DNA of 64,000 nucleotides from Lysobacter oculi (GCF_003293695.1 NZ_CP029556.1:10001-74000); one strand, 5' to 3'; positions 40,519 to 52,498 are shown, numbered from the stretch's first letter. Notes: generated by a model not told the origin, from the sequence alone. A program made the numbers and translations.

Positions 40519-41427
40519 ATGGTGCGCGAGGCCGCTCCCGAAGACGCCATCGCACCGACGCTCGCGGCGCTGGTCGCGCTGCGCCAAGCGGTGCAGGGGC
40601 GCATGCCGGCGCGGCGCGGACGTCTTGGCGCAAGCGGCATCGCGCTGTCACCGCTGCGTGGTCGCGGTATGGAATACGCGGAATCGCGCGAATACGTGGC
40701 CGGTGATGATGCCCGCCACATCGACTGGCGGCTCACCGCGCGCAGTGGCCGTGCGCACACCAAGCTGTTCCAGGCCGAGCGCGACCGACTCACCCTGATC
40801 GTCGCCGACACATCGCCGGCGCTGTATTTCGGCACCCGCGTGCGCTTCAAATCGGTGCAGGCCGCGCGTGCCGGTGCGGTGGCAGCGTGGGCAGCGTTGC
40901 GCGATGGCGACCGCATCGCGGCGCTGCGCGGCTCGCTGCGTGAGCCGCCGATCGCACCCGCTGGCGGGATGAAGGCAGCGATGCGCGTGCTTGAAACCCT
41001 GCGCCGCTGGTACACCGCGCCGCCCGATGACGACGCCGGGCTGCCGGTCGCCATCGACCATGCATTGCGTGTTTCGCGGCCGGGCACGCGGATCGTGCTG
41101 TTGGCGGAACCGGCGAGCATCCTCGCGGTCGAGCCCGCGCGCTGGGCCGCGCTGTCGCGCCACAACGAAGTAATCGCGCTGCTGCTCACCGACACGTTCG
41201 AGCAGCAACCACCTTCGGCACGCCTGCCGTTCGCCACGGCGGGGTCGCGCATCGAACTCGACCTGGCCGGCAAGGCGCAGCGCGCGCAGTGGTCGAAGGA
41301 TTTTTCGATGCCGCTTGATGAGGCGACGGCGTTGCTCAAGGCGCGCGGCATCCGTGCCATCGAACTGCCGGCGGACGCCGACAGTGCATCCTGGTTGCCG
41401 GCGCCGCGTCGGCGCGAGGTGGCCTGA
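40519..41427 (+). CDS. DUF58 domain protein
   Basis: A 302-residue protein of the DUF58 family that always accompanies MoxR and Bat proteins. It has the signature SPLRGRGMEYAESREYVAGDD with core RGMEYAESREY and the run ARHIDWRLTARSGRAHTKLF, followed by a VWA-like region starting LTLIVADTSPAL. No membrane helix is seen, unlike the longer two-helix DUF58 proteins. It starts 3 nt after moxR and shares a base with the next gene (TGATG). Role in the complex unknown. Confidence 0.92.
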   Translation: MVREAAPEDAIAPTLAALVALRQAVQGRMPARRGRLGASGIALSPLRGRGMEYAESREYVAGDDARHIDWRLTARSGRAHTKLFQAERDRLTLIVADTSPALYFGTRVRFKSVQAARAGAVAAWAALRDGDRIAALRGSLREPPIAPAGGMKAAMRVLETLRRWYTAPPDDDAGLPVAIDHALRVSRPGTRIVLLAEPASILAVEPARWAALSRHNEVIALLLTDTFEQQPPSARLPFATAGSRIELDLAGKAQRAQWSKDFSMPLDEATALLKARGIRAIELPADADSASWLPAPRRREVA

Positions 41428-41888
41428 TGCAGCCCGCACCCGACATCGTCCTCCGCGACATCCATCGCGTGCCGCCGCCGTCGTGGTGGCCGCCGGCGCC
41501 GGGCTGGTGGATCGTGTTCGCGCTCGTCGTCATCGCAGGTATTGCGATGGCCTGGTGGATGCGACGCCGGCGTCGTCATCGCCAAGCCATCGAAGCGCTG
41601 TTCGATGAGGCGATGGGTGAAGCCGGCGATGGGCCCGCTCAGGTCGCGGCGATGTCATCGCTGCTGCGTCGCGCCGCGCGTCGTCATCGCGATGATGCCG
41701 ATGTGCTGGATGACGCCGCGTGGCTCGCCGCGCTGGACGAAGGGGCCAAGACGCCCTTGTTCCAGTCCAACATCGGCAGGCTGATGCTCGAAGGCGGCTA
41801 TCGCCGCGACATCGACCCGCATGATCTGGACGTGTTGCGCACTGCCGCGCGCACGCGCTTCCTGCAGTGGATGGGCGCGGCGAAGTGA
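41427..41888 (+). CDS. DUF4381 membrane protein
   Basis: A 153-residue protein with a short N terminus (IVLRDIHRVPPPSWWPPAPGWW), one membrane helix (IVFALVVIAGIAMAWWM, residues about 29-45) and a cytosolic Arg-rich helical domain. This is the DUF4381 pattern, a standard member of MoxR-VWA operons with no defined activity. Start 41427 shares a base with the DUF58 stop, and its stop overlaps the batA GTG. Confidence 0.88.
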   Translation: MQPAPDIVLRDIHRVPPPSWWPPAPGWWIVFALVVIAGIAMAWWMRRRRRHRQAIEALFDEAMGEAGDGPAQVAAMSSLLRRAARRHRDDADVLDDAAWLAALDEGAKTPLFQSNIGRLMLEGGYRRDIDPHDLDVLRTAARTRFLQWMGAAK

Positions 41889-42897
41889 GCGCGTTGTGGT
41901 CGTCCCTGCTCGAATATTTCGCCTGGCCGTGGATGCTGGCCGCGTTGCCGCTGCCGCTGCTCGCATGGTGGTGGTTGCCGGCGCGTCGCGACAGTGGAGC
42001 ACCCGCGTTGAAGCTGCCGCAGGCGGAGTCACGCCTGCATGCGGTGCCCGGTGTTGCCGGCAGCGGGCGGATGCGTGGCCTCAACGTGCTCGCGCTGCTG
42101 GCATGGGCGCTGCTGTGCATCGCCGCCGCGCGACCGCAGACGCTGGGTCCCGCGCAGGCGCCGCCGCAGAGCGGGCGCGACCTGATGCTCGCCGTCGATC
42201 TCTCCGGCAGCATGGAAGAGCCGGACATGGAACTGGGCGGGCAGGCCGTCGACCGCCTCACCGCGGCGAAAGCCGTGCTGGCGGACTTCCTTGATCGCCG
42301 CGCCAGTGATCGCATCGGCCTGATCGTGTTCGGCCAGCGCGCCTATGCGGTGTCGCCACTGACGCTCGACCGCGAGAGCGTGCGCCGGCAGTTGCGCGAT
42401 GCGATGGTCGGCATGGCCGGACGCGAGACCGCCATCGGTGACTCCATCGGTCTGGCGGTGAAGCGCCTGCGTGCGCAGCCGGCCGAGCATCGCGTGTTGA
42501 TCCTGCTCACCGATGGTGAGAACACCGCCGGTACGCTGACGCCACAGAAAGCCGCCGAATTGGCGCAGGCCGAACACGTGCGCATCCACGCCATCGCGTT
42601 CGGCGGCGAGGGCGCGAGCATGTCGATGTTCGGCATGCGGATCCCGGTGCCGGGCATGCAGGACGGCATCGACGAAGACACGCTGCGCGAAGTGGCGGCG
42701 ACCACGGGCGGCCGGTTCTTCCGCGCCCGCGACACGCGCTCGTTGGCCGACATCTATACCGAGATCGACAAGCTCGAGCCGGTGAAGCGCGAAGGCCGCG
42801 TGGTGCGCCCGCGCATCGAACACTACTGGCGCTGGCTGCTCGCTGCGATGGCGGTGGCGATGCTCGCCGCTGCATGGTCACGGTTGCGGAGGCGCAC

Positions 42898-42901
<4 letters not shown>
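41885..42901 (+). CDS. batA: BatA-like VWA domain protein
   Basis: A 338-residue inner-membrane protein: two N-terminal hydrophobic segments (WPWMLAALPLPLLAWWWLPA and LNVLALLAWALLCIAAA), a periplasmic VWA domain and a C-terminal helix (WRWLLAAMAVAMLAAAW). The metal-ion site is complete: DLSGS at residues 105-109, plus the T and D positions in GMAGRETAIGDSIG and ILLTDGENTAG. The start is GTG 41885 in a GTGA overlap with DUF4381. Bat proteins were named for Bacteroides aerotolerance; the molecular role is unclear. Confidence 0.92.
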
Positions 42902-44786
<1,885 letters not shown>

Positions 44787-44790
<4 letters not shown>

Positions 44791-46535
44791 GCCTCGCGCG
44801 GCGTTGCTGCATGCTGCTGCTCGGCCTGGTGCTGGCGTGGCCGGCGCTGGCCGATACCCGCGTCACCCTCTCGCGTGATGCCGTCGCGCTGGGTGATGCG
44901 GTGACGCTGAGCATCGAGACCGACCAGCCCATCGCATCGCCCGACCTTGCGCCGCTGCGCAATGATTTCGAAGTCGGCGGCATCGACAGCGCGCGCCAGC
45001 TCAGCATCGAGAACGGCGGCCTGCGCACCTCGCAGACATTGCGCGTGCAACTGCGCCCGCGCCGCGCCGGCATGCTGCGTATTCCCGCGCTCGCCATCGG
45101 CAACCAGCGCACCGCGCCGCTGCTGCTGGAGGTGACGCAGGGTGCATCGCCGAGCGCACCCGCGCGGGCCAGCACCGCGTCCACGCAGGCGGGCGGCCCT
45201 GTCTTCATCGACACCGTGTTCGACGACGACACGCCCTACGTGCAGCAGGCGGTCGGCGTCACCGTGCGCCTGCATTACGCCATCGATCTCTACAACGGCG
45301 AGTTCCGCCAGCCCGAACCGGCCAGCGGCGGCAGTCTGCAACCGGTCGGCAGCGATGCGCGCAGCGTGCAGGTGGTCGGTGGCCGCCAGTACCAGGTGCT
45401 CGAACGCCACTACCTGCTGGTGCCGGAGCGCAGTGGCCTGCTGCGCTTGCCGCGCGCGAGTTTCAACGGCGAGGCCTCGGGCGATTTCATCGACGGGCTG
45501 TTCGGCGATGCGCGGGAATCGGTTTCCGCGCAGGCGCCGGCGCGCACGCTGAAGGTACGGCCGATCCCTGCCAACGCCGCACAGCCGTGGCTGCCCGCGC
45601 GCAGCGTGACGATGCGGGTGCCTTCGCCGCCCAGGCAGGCCCGCGCCGGCGAGGCCTTCGATGTCGTGGTCGAGCTGCGTGCCGATGGCGCGACCGCCGC
45701 ACAGTTGCCCGAGCTCACGCTGACCGGTGACGGTGCGCAGATATTTCCCGAGCCCGCGCAGCCGGCGGAGAACTTCGCCAGCGGGCGGCCGCAGGTGTTG
45801 CTGACGCGGCGTTTCTCGATCGTGCCGCAGCACGCGGGCACGTTGCGGTTGCAGATCGCGCCGGTGGATTGGTGGGATGTCGCGGCGGATGCACTGCGGC
45901 GCGCCCAGGTGCCGGAGATGACGGTGCGGGTCGCGCCCGGGCTGGGCCGTTACGCCGCGCCGGCCCCCCCATCGACGCAGGCCGATTCAACCAAGTCATC
46001 CGCAACCGATGCGCCCAGTCGATGGTCGTTCGGCAATCGCATGATGTGGCCGGCCTTCGCCGCGCTCACGCTGTTGATGGCCGCGGCGCTGGTCTGGATG
46101 CTGCGGCGTCGTGCGCATGGCGGAAGGGATGATGAAGCGACATCCCCCGCACCCGCGGACACGCACACCGCACGCGATGCACCCGCCTCGTCATCCCCCA
46201 TCCACAAGCCCGACCAGGGCCGCATCGCCGCCGAAGCCGCGCGGCATGCGAAGGATTTCCGCCGCGCCATCGAGACCGGCGACCTGGCCGCCGTCGCCCG
46301 CACGTTGCCGCAGCTGGCGACCCCCGCCGTCGCCACGCTGGCCGAGGCGCGCGCACGGCTGGCCGATCCGGCGCAGGCCGAAGCCACATCGCAACTGGAG
46401 CGCGCGCTCTGGGGCGATGGCGATGCGGAAGCCGTGCGCCGGCAATTGAAGCGCGCATTCACACGTGGCCCGTCGTGGCGAACGCCGGGCAAGGCGCCGA
46501 AGCCCTTGCTGCCGCCGCTGTATCCGGAGCGCTGA
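44787..46535 (+). CDS. batD: BatD-like protein
   Basis: A 582-residue protein with a signal peptide (LLLGLVLAWPALA), several periplasmic beta-sandwich segments (TLSIETDQPIASPDL, VRLHYAIDLYNGEF, FDVVVELRADGAT), one membrane helix (MMWPAFAALTLLMAAALVWML, about residue 420) and a cytosolic helical tail. This is the BatD/Oxygen-tolerance layout. The start is GTG 44787, overlapping batB by 4 nt (GTGA). Last gene of the moxR-bat operon. Confidence 0.9.
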
Positions 46536-46584
46536 GGCGCGGAAACCCGATTTGCTAAGCTCCCGGCCTCACTCCGGGGGCCGC

Positions 46585-47904
46585 ATGAACAACGACGCCA
46601 CGCAGAAAAAACGCCTGCCCTTGCACTGGAAGATGGCGATCGGTTTCGCCGCCGGCCTGGTGCTGGGCCTGATCGCGCATGCGCTCGGCGGTGCCGACCT
46701 GCCGTGGGTGAAGGCGCTGACCGACTACGTCACCCAGCCCGTCGGCACGCTGTTCCTGCGGCTCATCTTCATGCTGGTGATCCCGCTGCTGTTCTCGGCG
46801 CTGGTGATGGGCGTGGCCGAGATGGGCGATGTGCGCGCGCTCGGGCGCGTGGGCTGGAAGACGCTGGGCTACACCATCATCGCGAGCGGCATCGCGGTGC
46901 TGCTGGGCCTGGTGCTGGTCAATGTATTGAAGCCGGGCGCGGGCGTGGACCCGGTGGCCGCGCAGCAGATGCTGGCGCAGGGCTCCGAACGCGCCAGCGC
47001 GATCGTCGGCAGCAGCAGCGAGCAGCCGAAGGGCCTCGACATGCTGGTGTCGATCGTGCCGGACAACGTGGTCAAGGCCGCCGCCGAGAACACCATCCTC
47101 GCCGTCATGTTCTTCGCGCTGATGCTCGGCATCGGCCTGGTGCTGACGCGCAGCAAGGCCACGCAGACGCTGCTGTCCGGCATCCAGGGCCTGTTCGAGG
47201 TGTCGATGACGCTGATCGGCCTGGTCATCCGCCTCGCGCCGTACGCGGTGTTCTGCTTCATGTTCAACCTGGCCGCGCTGTTCGGCTGGGACCTGCTGCG
47301 CTCGCTCGGCGCCTATGTCGGCGTGGTCGTGCTGGCGTTGGCGATCCACATGTTCGTGGTCTATTCGCTGATGCTGAAGTTCCTCGGCGGCTGGTCGCCG
47401 GCACGGTTCTTCAAGGGCTCGCAGGAAGCGATGGTGATGGCGTTCTCCACCGCCTCCAGCAACGCGACGTTGCCGGTCTCGCTGCGCGTGGCGGAAGACA
47501 AGCTCAAGCTGCCGCGCAAGATCTCGCGCTTCGTGCTCACGGTCGGTGCCACCGCCAACCAGAATGGCACGGCGCTGTTCGAAGGCGTGACGGTGCTGTT
47601 CCTCGCCCAGTTCTTCGGCGTGGACCTGACGCTGATGCAGCAGGTGACGGTGATGTTCGTCTGCATCCTCGGTGGCATCGGCACCGCCGGCGTGCCGGCC
47701 GGCTCGCTGCCGGTGGTGGCGTTGATCTGCGGGATGGTGGGCGTGCCGCCGGAAGGCATCGGCCTGATCCTCGGCGTGGACCGCTTCCTCGACATGTGCC
47801 GCACCACGCTCAACGTGACCGGCGACCTGATGCTGGCCGCGGTGGTGTCGAAGGGCGAGAACGACGACGCGGTGCCGGAATCGGCGCTGGAGGACCTGGG
47901 CTGA
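46585..47904 (+). CDS. dicarboxylate/amino acid:cation symporter
   Basis: A 439-residue inner-membrane transporter of the DAACS (GltP/DctA) family with about eight hydrophobic segments and re-entrant loops. Family motifs: FLRLIFMLVIPLLFSALVMG, AFSTASSNATLPVSLRVAED with the serine-rich hairpin, VGATANQNGTALFEGV (the NMDGT-equivalent), GGIGTAGVPAG and GVDRFLDMCRTTLNVTGD. The NMDGT motif reads NQNGT, so substrate preference could differ from classical C4-dicarboxylate or glutamate carriers. ATG 46585 was chosen over the upstream in-frame start, which lies inside batD. Confidence 0.93.
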   Translation: MNNDATQKKRLPLHWKMAIGFAAGLVLGLIAHALGGADLPWVKALTDYVTQPVGTLFLRLIFMLVIPLLFSALVMGVAEMGDVRALGRVGWKTLGYTIIASGIAVLLGLVLVNVLKPGAGVDPVAAQQMLAQGSERASAIVGSSSEQPKGLDMLVSIVPDNVVKAAAENTILAVMFFALMLGIGLVLTRSKATQTLLSGIQGLFEVSMTLIGLVIRLAPYAVFCFMFNLAALFGWDLLRSLGAYVGVVVLALAIHMFVVYSLMLKFLGGWSPARFFKGSQEAMVMAFSTASSNATLPVSLRVAEDKLKLPRKISRFVLTVGATANQNGTALFEGVTVLFLAQFFGVDLTLMQQVTVMFVCILGGIGTAGVPAGSLPVVALICGMVGVPPEGIGLILGVDRFLDMCRTTLNVTGDLMLAAVVSKGENDDAVPESALEDLG

Positions 47905-47994
47905 CGCAAACCCGCGCGTGCCGGGGTCGGCCCGGCGGATCGGGTGTGGGACAATGGGCCGCCCCGGTCCGCGGGCGTCTTCCCCACGAAAATC

Positions 47995-49980
47995 ATGACG
48001 CAGCCCAGCCGCCGCGATCTCGCCAACGCGCTCCGCTTCCTCGCCATCGATGCCGTGCAAGCAGCCAATTCCGGGCATCCGGGCATGCCGATGGGCATGG
48101 CCGACATCGCCGAAGTGCTGTGGCGCGACCATCACCGCCACAACCCGGCCAACCCGAAGTGGCTCAACCGCGACCGCTTCATCCTCAGCAACGGCCATGG
48201 CTCGATGCTGCAGTACGGCCTGCTGCACCTGGCCGGCTATGACCTCTCCATCGACGACCTGAAGGCCTTCCGCCAGTTCGAATCGAAGACGCCGGGCCAC
48301 CCCGAGAACTTCATGACGCCGGGCGTGGAAACCACCACCGGCCCACTGGGGCAGGGTCTCGCCAATGCGGTCGGCATGGCGCTGGCCGAGAAGCTGCTGG
48401 CGCGTCGCTTCAACCGCGAAGGTTTCGATGTCGTCGACCACCGCACCTGGGTGTTCATGGGCGACGGCTGCCTGATGGAAGGCGTCTCGCACGAGGTCGC
48501 CTCGCTCGCCGGCACGTGGAAGTTGAACAAGCTGGTCGCGTTCTGGGACGACAACAGCATCAGCATCGACGGCAACGTGCAGGGCTGGTTCACCGACGAC
48601 ACGCCGGCGCGCTTCGAGGCCTACGGCTGGACCGTGGTGCGCAACGTCAACGGCCACGATCCGAAGGAGATCGAGACCGCCATCCAGACCGCGCTCAAGT
48701 CCGAGAAGCCGGTGCTGATCTGCTGCCGCACGACCATCGGTTTCGGGTCACCCAACAAGGCCGGCAAGGAATCCAGCCACGGCGCGCCGCTAAGGACGAG
48801 ATCGCGCTGACCCGCGAAGGGCTGGAATGGAAGTACGCGCCGTTCGAGATCCCCGCGGAGATCGCGTCCGCGTGGAACGCGCGCGAAGCCGGCGCGAAGC
48901 ACGAGGCCGACTGGCAGGCGCTGTTCGACGCCTACGCGCAGGCGCACCCGGAACTGGCCGCGGAATACAGCCGCCGCATGGCCGGCGAACTGCCGCAGGG
49001 TTTCGCCGGCGAGGCCGATGCCTATATCGCCAAATTGCAGGAGGAACGGCCCGGTCGTCGCCAGCCGCAAGGCCTCGCAGATGGCGATCGAAGCCTTCGC
49101 GCCGCACCTGCCGGAACTGGTCGGCGGCTCGGCGGACCTGGCGCATTCCAACCTGACGCTGTGGAGCGGCAGCAAGGATGCGAACGGTGACGACGCCAAC
49201 GCCAACTACATCTATTTCGGCGTGCGCGAGTTCGGCATGACCGCGATCAGCAACGGCATGACGCTGCACGGCGGCTTCATCCCCTACGACGCCACCTTCC
49301 TGGTCTTCAGCGACTACGCGCGCAACGCCGTGCGCATGAGCGCGCTGATGGGCGCGCATGCCGTGCACGTGTACACCCACGACTCCATCGGCCTGGGCGA
49401 GGACGGCCCGACCCACCAGCCCATCGAACACCTCGCATCCCTGCGCTATATCCCGAACAACGATGTCTGGCGCCCGTGCGACGCGGTGGAATCGGCGGTG
49501 AGCTGGCGCGCCGCCATCGAGCGCAAGGACGGCCCGAGCTGCCTGGTCTTCAGCCGCCAGAACCTGGCCCACCAGCCGCGCGACGGCGAGCAGCTGCGCA
49601 ACATCGCGCGCGGCGGCTACGTGCTGAAGGACAGCGTGGGCGCGCCGCAGATCATCCTCATCGCCACCGGTTCCGAAGTGGATCTGGCGATGCAGGCCGC
49701 CGCCCAGCTGGGCGAGGGCGTGCGCGTGGTGTCGATGCCGTCCACCGACGTCTTCGACCGCCAGGACGCCGGCTACCGCGAAGCCGTGCTGCCCAACGCC
49801 TGCCGCAAGCGCGTCGCCATCGAAGCCGGCACCGCCGACTTCTGGCGCAAGTACGTGGGGCTGGATGGCGCGGTCGTCGGCATGCATGGCTATGGCGCAT
49901 CCGCGCCGGCCGACGCGCTGTTCAAGCACTTCGGTTTCAGCGTGGACGCGGTGGTGCAGGCGGCGCGCGCGCTGGGCTGA
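47995..49980 (+). pseudogene. tkt: transketolase, interrupted by two compensating frameshifts
   Basis: Thiamine-diphosphate enzyme of the pentose phosphate pathway. Frame 1 runs from MTQPSRRDL through the cofactor motif [15 protein letters not shown] to SSHGAPL (about 48792). The homology then continues in a second frame, [15 protein letters not shown] to AYIAKLQEE (about 49047). It returns to the first register with [17 protein letters not shown] and runs through [15 protein letters not shown] and [16 protein letters not shown] to the stop. The loss of one (or four) bases near 48792 and gain of one near 49048 cancel, leaving 1986 nt, the expected gene length. As written the first frame stops at 48810. 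Such pairs are more typical of sequence error than of decay. A terminator follows. Confidence 0.88.
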
Positions 49981-50003
49981 GCCGGCTTCGCATCGCCACT
50001 TCG

Positions 50004-50030
50004 AAACGGCACCTGCGGGTGCCGTTTTCC
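50004..50030 (+). terminator. terminator after tkt
   Basis: AACGGCACC (50005-50013) and GGTGCCGTT (50018-50026) form a perfect 9-bp stem with TGCG loop, followed by TT and a T-rich tail. Confidence 0.85.
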
Positions 50031-50047
50031 TTTTCGACGCCGGACGC

Positions 50048-50097
50048 TTGACATCGAAAATTTACAGCTGTAATTTCAATTCAAATTACGGATGTAA
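50048..50097 (+). promoter_or_regulatory. blaI-type promoter with two operators
   Basis: TTGACA (50048-50053) and TAATTT (50071-50076) at 17-bp spacing form a good promoter. Two dyads sit on it: TTACAGCTGTAA (50062-50073, perfect palindrome containing TACANNTGTA, the BlaI/MecI operator core) and TTACGGATGTAA (50086-50097, near-palindrome) 24 bp downstream. The first overlaps the -10, the second lies between the start site and the gene, so self-repression is expected. Confidence 0.75.
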
Positions 50098-50100
50098 ACA

Positions 50101-50472
50101 ATGCAGATCAGCGAAGCCGAATCGGTGGTGATGGAAATCCTCTGGGCGCGCCACCCGCGCACGTCCGAGGAGGTGGTGGCCGCCCTGGCCGATGCCCAGG
50201 ACTGGCAGGAAGCCACCATCAAGACCCTGCTCAACCGCCTGCTCAACAAGGGCGCGATCAATGCCGAGCGCGATGGCCGCCGCTACCTGTACGCGCCGGT
50301 GCTGCGGCGCGAGGACTGGGTGCTGGAAGAAAGCGGCAGCCTGCTCGACCGCCTGTTCGATGGCCGGGTCGCGCCGCTGGTCGCGCATTTCTCGCAACAC
50401 AAGAAACTGTCGAAGGCCGATGTCGCCGAACTGCGGCGGCTGATCGAGGAGCTGGGCGATGGACGCGACTGA
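50101..50472 (+). CDS. BlaI/MecI/CopY family transcriptional repressor
   Basis: A 123-residue winged-helix repressor: ISEAESVVMEILWARHPRTS, WQEATIKTLLNRLLNKGAI (recognition helix) and a C-terminal dimer helix. It has the BlaI architecture in which a partner M56 protease relieves repression. The leader is short (about 18 nt) and there is no clear Shine-Dalgarno sequence before ATG 50101. The gene overlaps the M56 gene by 14 nt. A beta-lactamase is not present nearby, so the target is probably another envelope or the operon itself. Confidence 0.92.
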   Translation: MQISEAESVVMEILWARHPRTSEEVVAALADAQDWQEATIKTLLNRLLNKGAINAERDGRRYLYAPVLRREDWVLEESGSLLDRLFDGRVAPLVAHFSQHKKLSKADVAELRRLIEELGDGRD

Positions 50473-52480
50473 CCTGCTGTCGAAACTCTGGCTGGCCACC
50501 TGGACCAGCAGCGCGGCGATGCTCGCCGTCTGCCTGCTGCGCGCGCCGGTGCGCCGCCATTTCGGGGCCGGCGCCGCCTACGGGCTGTGGTGGCTGGTGC
50601 CGGCGGCACTCTTGGCCAACCTGTTGCCGGGCCGCACCCGCGTCATCGACCTGCCGACCGTGCTGCAGGCCCCGTCCAGGATCGAGGCCGCGCCCTTCGC
50701 CGCCGTCGATCTGCCGACGGGCTGGGATGTCGAACCGTGGCTGCTCGCCGCGTGGGCGCTGGGTGCGTGCGCATTGGCGGCCTGGTTCCATTGGCAACAG
50801 ACGCGCTTCGAGCGCGGGCTGGGCCGGCTGGAATGCGTCGATGCCGATGCACGGCTGTGGCGTGCCGAACATGCGGCCGGGCTGCCGGCGCTGGTGGGGC
50901 TGTGGCGGCCGGTGATCGTGCTGCCGGCCGACATCGGCGAACGCTTCGATGCCCGCCAGCGCGAGCTGATGGTCCTGCACGAGCGCATCCACCTGCGTCG
51001 TGGCGACGCCTGGATCAATGCCTTCGCCGCGCTGCTCCGCGCCCTGTTCTGGTTCAACCCGCTGGCCCACCTGTGCGCCAGCCGCCTGCGCCACGACCAG
51101 GAGCTGGCCTGCGACGCCCGCATCCTGGCCGCCCAACCCGGCAGCGCGCGGCCCTACGCCGAAGCGATGCTGAAGGCGCAGGCCATCGCCCATCCCTTGC
51201 CCCTCGGTTGTCACTGGGGCGCGACCCATCCCCTGAAGGAACGCATCATGCAGATGACGCAGAAAATGCCCGCCCGCGGCTGGCAACGTGCCGGCGTGGC
51301 GCTGGTCGTGGCCGGTATCGCGGCCACCGGTTTCGCGGCCTGGTCGGCGCAGCCCGAACGCTTCGTGATGGCGCCGGCCAAACAGTCGCAGGCGCAGCCC
51401 CCGGCGGTCGCGGTGATGCCGCGCACGCGCTCGGTGCAGGTCTCGCAGTCATCCGACAGGCCGGCCGACATCGAACTGGCCATACAGCTGCAGGTCGATG
51501 GCGGCAAGCCGAGCGAACTGGTGATCGCCACCGCCGCCAATCAATCCTTCACCGCGACCACCGGCAGCGCCTCGGGCCAACTCACCCTGCAGGGCCGCGT
51601 GGAACCGGTGACTCACCAGGGCCAGCCGGCCTACCGCACTTCGCTGCAGCTGTTCCGCAATGGCACCGCGCAGCCGCTGGCGAACCCGGTGTTGATCGTG
51701 AGTCCGGGCAAGGAGGCGCGCGTGCAGGTGGGTGAGGAAGTACGAGGCGGCGGCTTCAAGGGCATCGACCTGCACCTGCGCGTCGGGCCGTTGAGCGCCG
51801 AAACGCGCGGGGTGATCGATGAAGCCGAAAAGGCCGCGGCCGAAGCCGGACGCGCCGCCGACGAAGCCGCCCGTGACGCCGAGGCCGCCGCCCGCGATGC
51901 CGCCGCCGCCGCGGAGGAAGCCAGCCGCCACGCCGAGCTCGCCGCCGGGCAGGCCGAGCGCGACGCACGGCACGCCGCCGACGAGGCCATGAGCGATGCC
52001 GAACAGGCCGCCCGCGAAGCCGAAGCGCAGGCCCGCGAGGCCGAGCGCGCGGCACGTGATGCGGCCCGCCGTGCCCAGGCCGGCACATCGCTCCACTTCA
52101 ATGTCGTGCCGGCGCCGCCGGTGCCGCCGTCACCGCCGGCCGTGCCGCGCATGCCGGCCCCTGTGCCCGCCGTCGCGCCGCCCGCGTCCCCGTCGCCCCC
52201 GCGTGTCCCCACCATGGCGCGCATGCCCGCGCCCCCCGCGTTGCCCGCGCCGCCGGCCCCGCCGCATGCGGCCGCTTCGGTGGACAGCTACCCGTCCGCG
52301 ATCAAGGCCGGTGGCCGCGCGGCCAGCAGTGCGGAGATCAGCCGCTACAAGCTGGCGAACGGCTACCGCTGGGTGCGTGTCGACGGCATCGCGCGGCCGG
52401 GCCTGCACATCGAAAGCACTGTCTTCGTGATGCCGGACGGCCACGCCAAGGGCCCGATGTTCGCCGGCTTCGATCGCTGA
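50459..52480 (+). CDS. M56 family membrane metallopeptidase (BlaR1-like) with unusual C-terminal part
   Basis: A 673-residue protein. The N-terminal half has membrane helices around the zinc motif HERIH (His174-Glu175, His178) and the downstream SRLRHDQELACDARIL, typical of BlaR1/MecR1. A helix near 280 (GVALVVAGIAATGFAAW) ends the core. The BlaR1 penicillin-binding sensor is absent. Instead there is a beta-rich domain (about 325-445), a long Ala/Glu/Arg helical repeat (about 460-545: AAARDAAAAAEEASRHAE type), a Pro-rich stretch (about 550-605) and a short end domain. It overlaps blaI, and the pair should act as sensor and repressor; the signal is unknown. Confidence 0.88.
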   Translation: MDATDLLSKLWLATWTSSAAMLAVCLLRAPVRRHFGAGAAYGLWWLVPAALLANLLPGRTRVIDLPTVLQAPSRIEAAPFAAVDLPTGWDVEPWLLAAWALGACALAAWFHWQQTRFERGLGRLECVDADARLWRAEHAAGLPALVGLWRPVIVLPADIGERFDARQRELMVLHERIHLRRGDAWINAFAALLRALFWFNPLAHLCASRLRHDQELACDARILAAQPGSARPYAEAMLKAQAIAHPLPLGCHWGATHPLKERIMQMTQKMPARGWQRAGVALVVAGIAATGFAAWSAQPERFVMAPAKQSQAQPPAVAVMPRTRSVQVSQSSDRPADIELAIQLQVDGGKPSELVIATAANQSFTATTGSASGQLTLQGRVEPVTHQGQPAYRTSLQLFRNGTAQPLANPVLIVSPGKEARVQVGEEVRGGGFKGIDLHLRVGPLSAETRGVIDEAEKAAAEAGRAADEAARDAEAAARDAAAAAEEASRHAELAAGQAERDARHAADEAMSDAEQAAREAEAQAREAERAARDAARRAQAGTSLHFNVVPAPPVPPSPPAVPRMPAPVPAVAPPASPSPPRVPTMARMPAPPALPAPPAPPHAAASVDSYPSAIKAGGRAASSAEISRYKLANGYRWVRVDGIARPGLHIESTVFVMPDGHAKGPMFAGFDR

Positions 52481-52498
52481 TCCCGCACGCGACGGCGC

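Noticed and set aside
50101..52480. Beta-lactamase regulatory locus
   Set aside because: No beta-lactamase gene is adjacent and the M56 protein lacks the penicillin-binding sensor, so the beta-lactam label is not supported.
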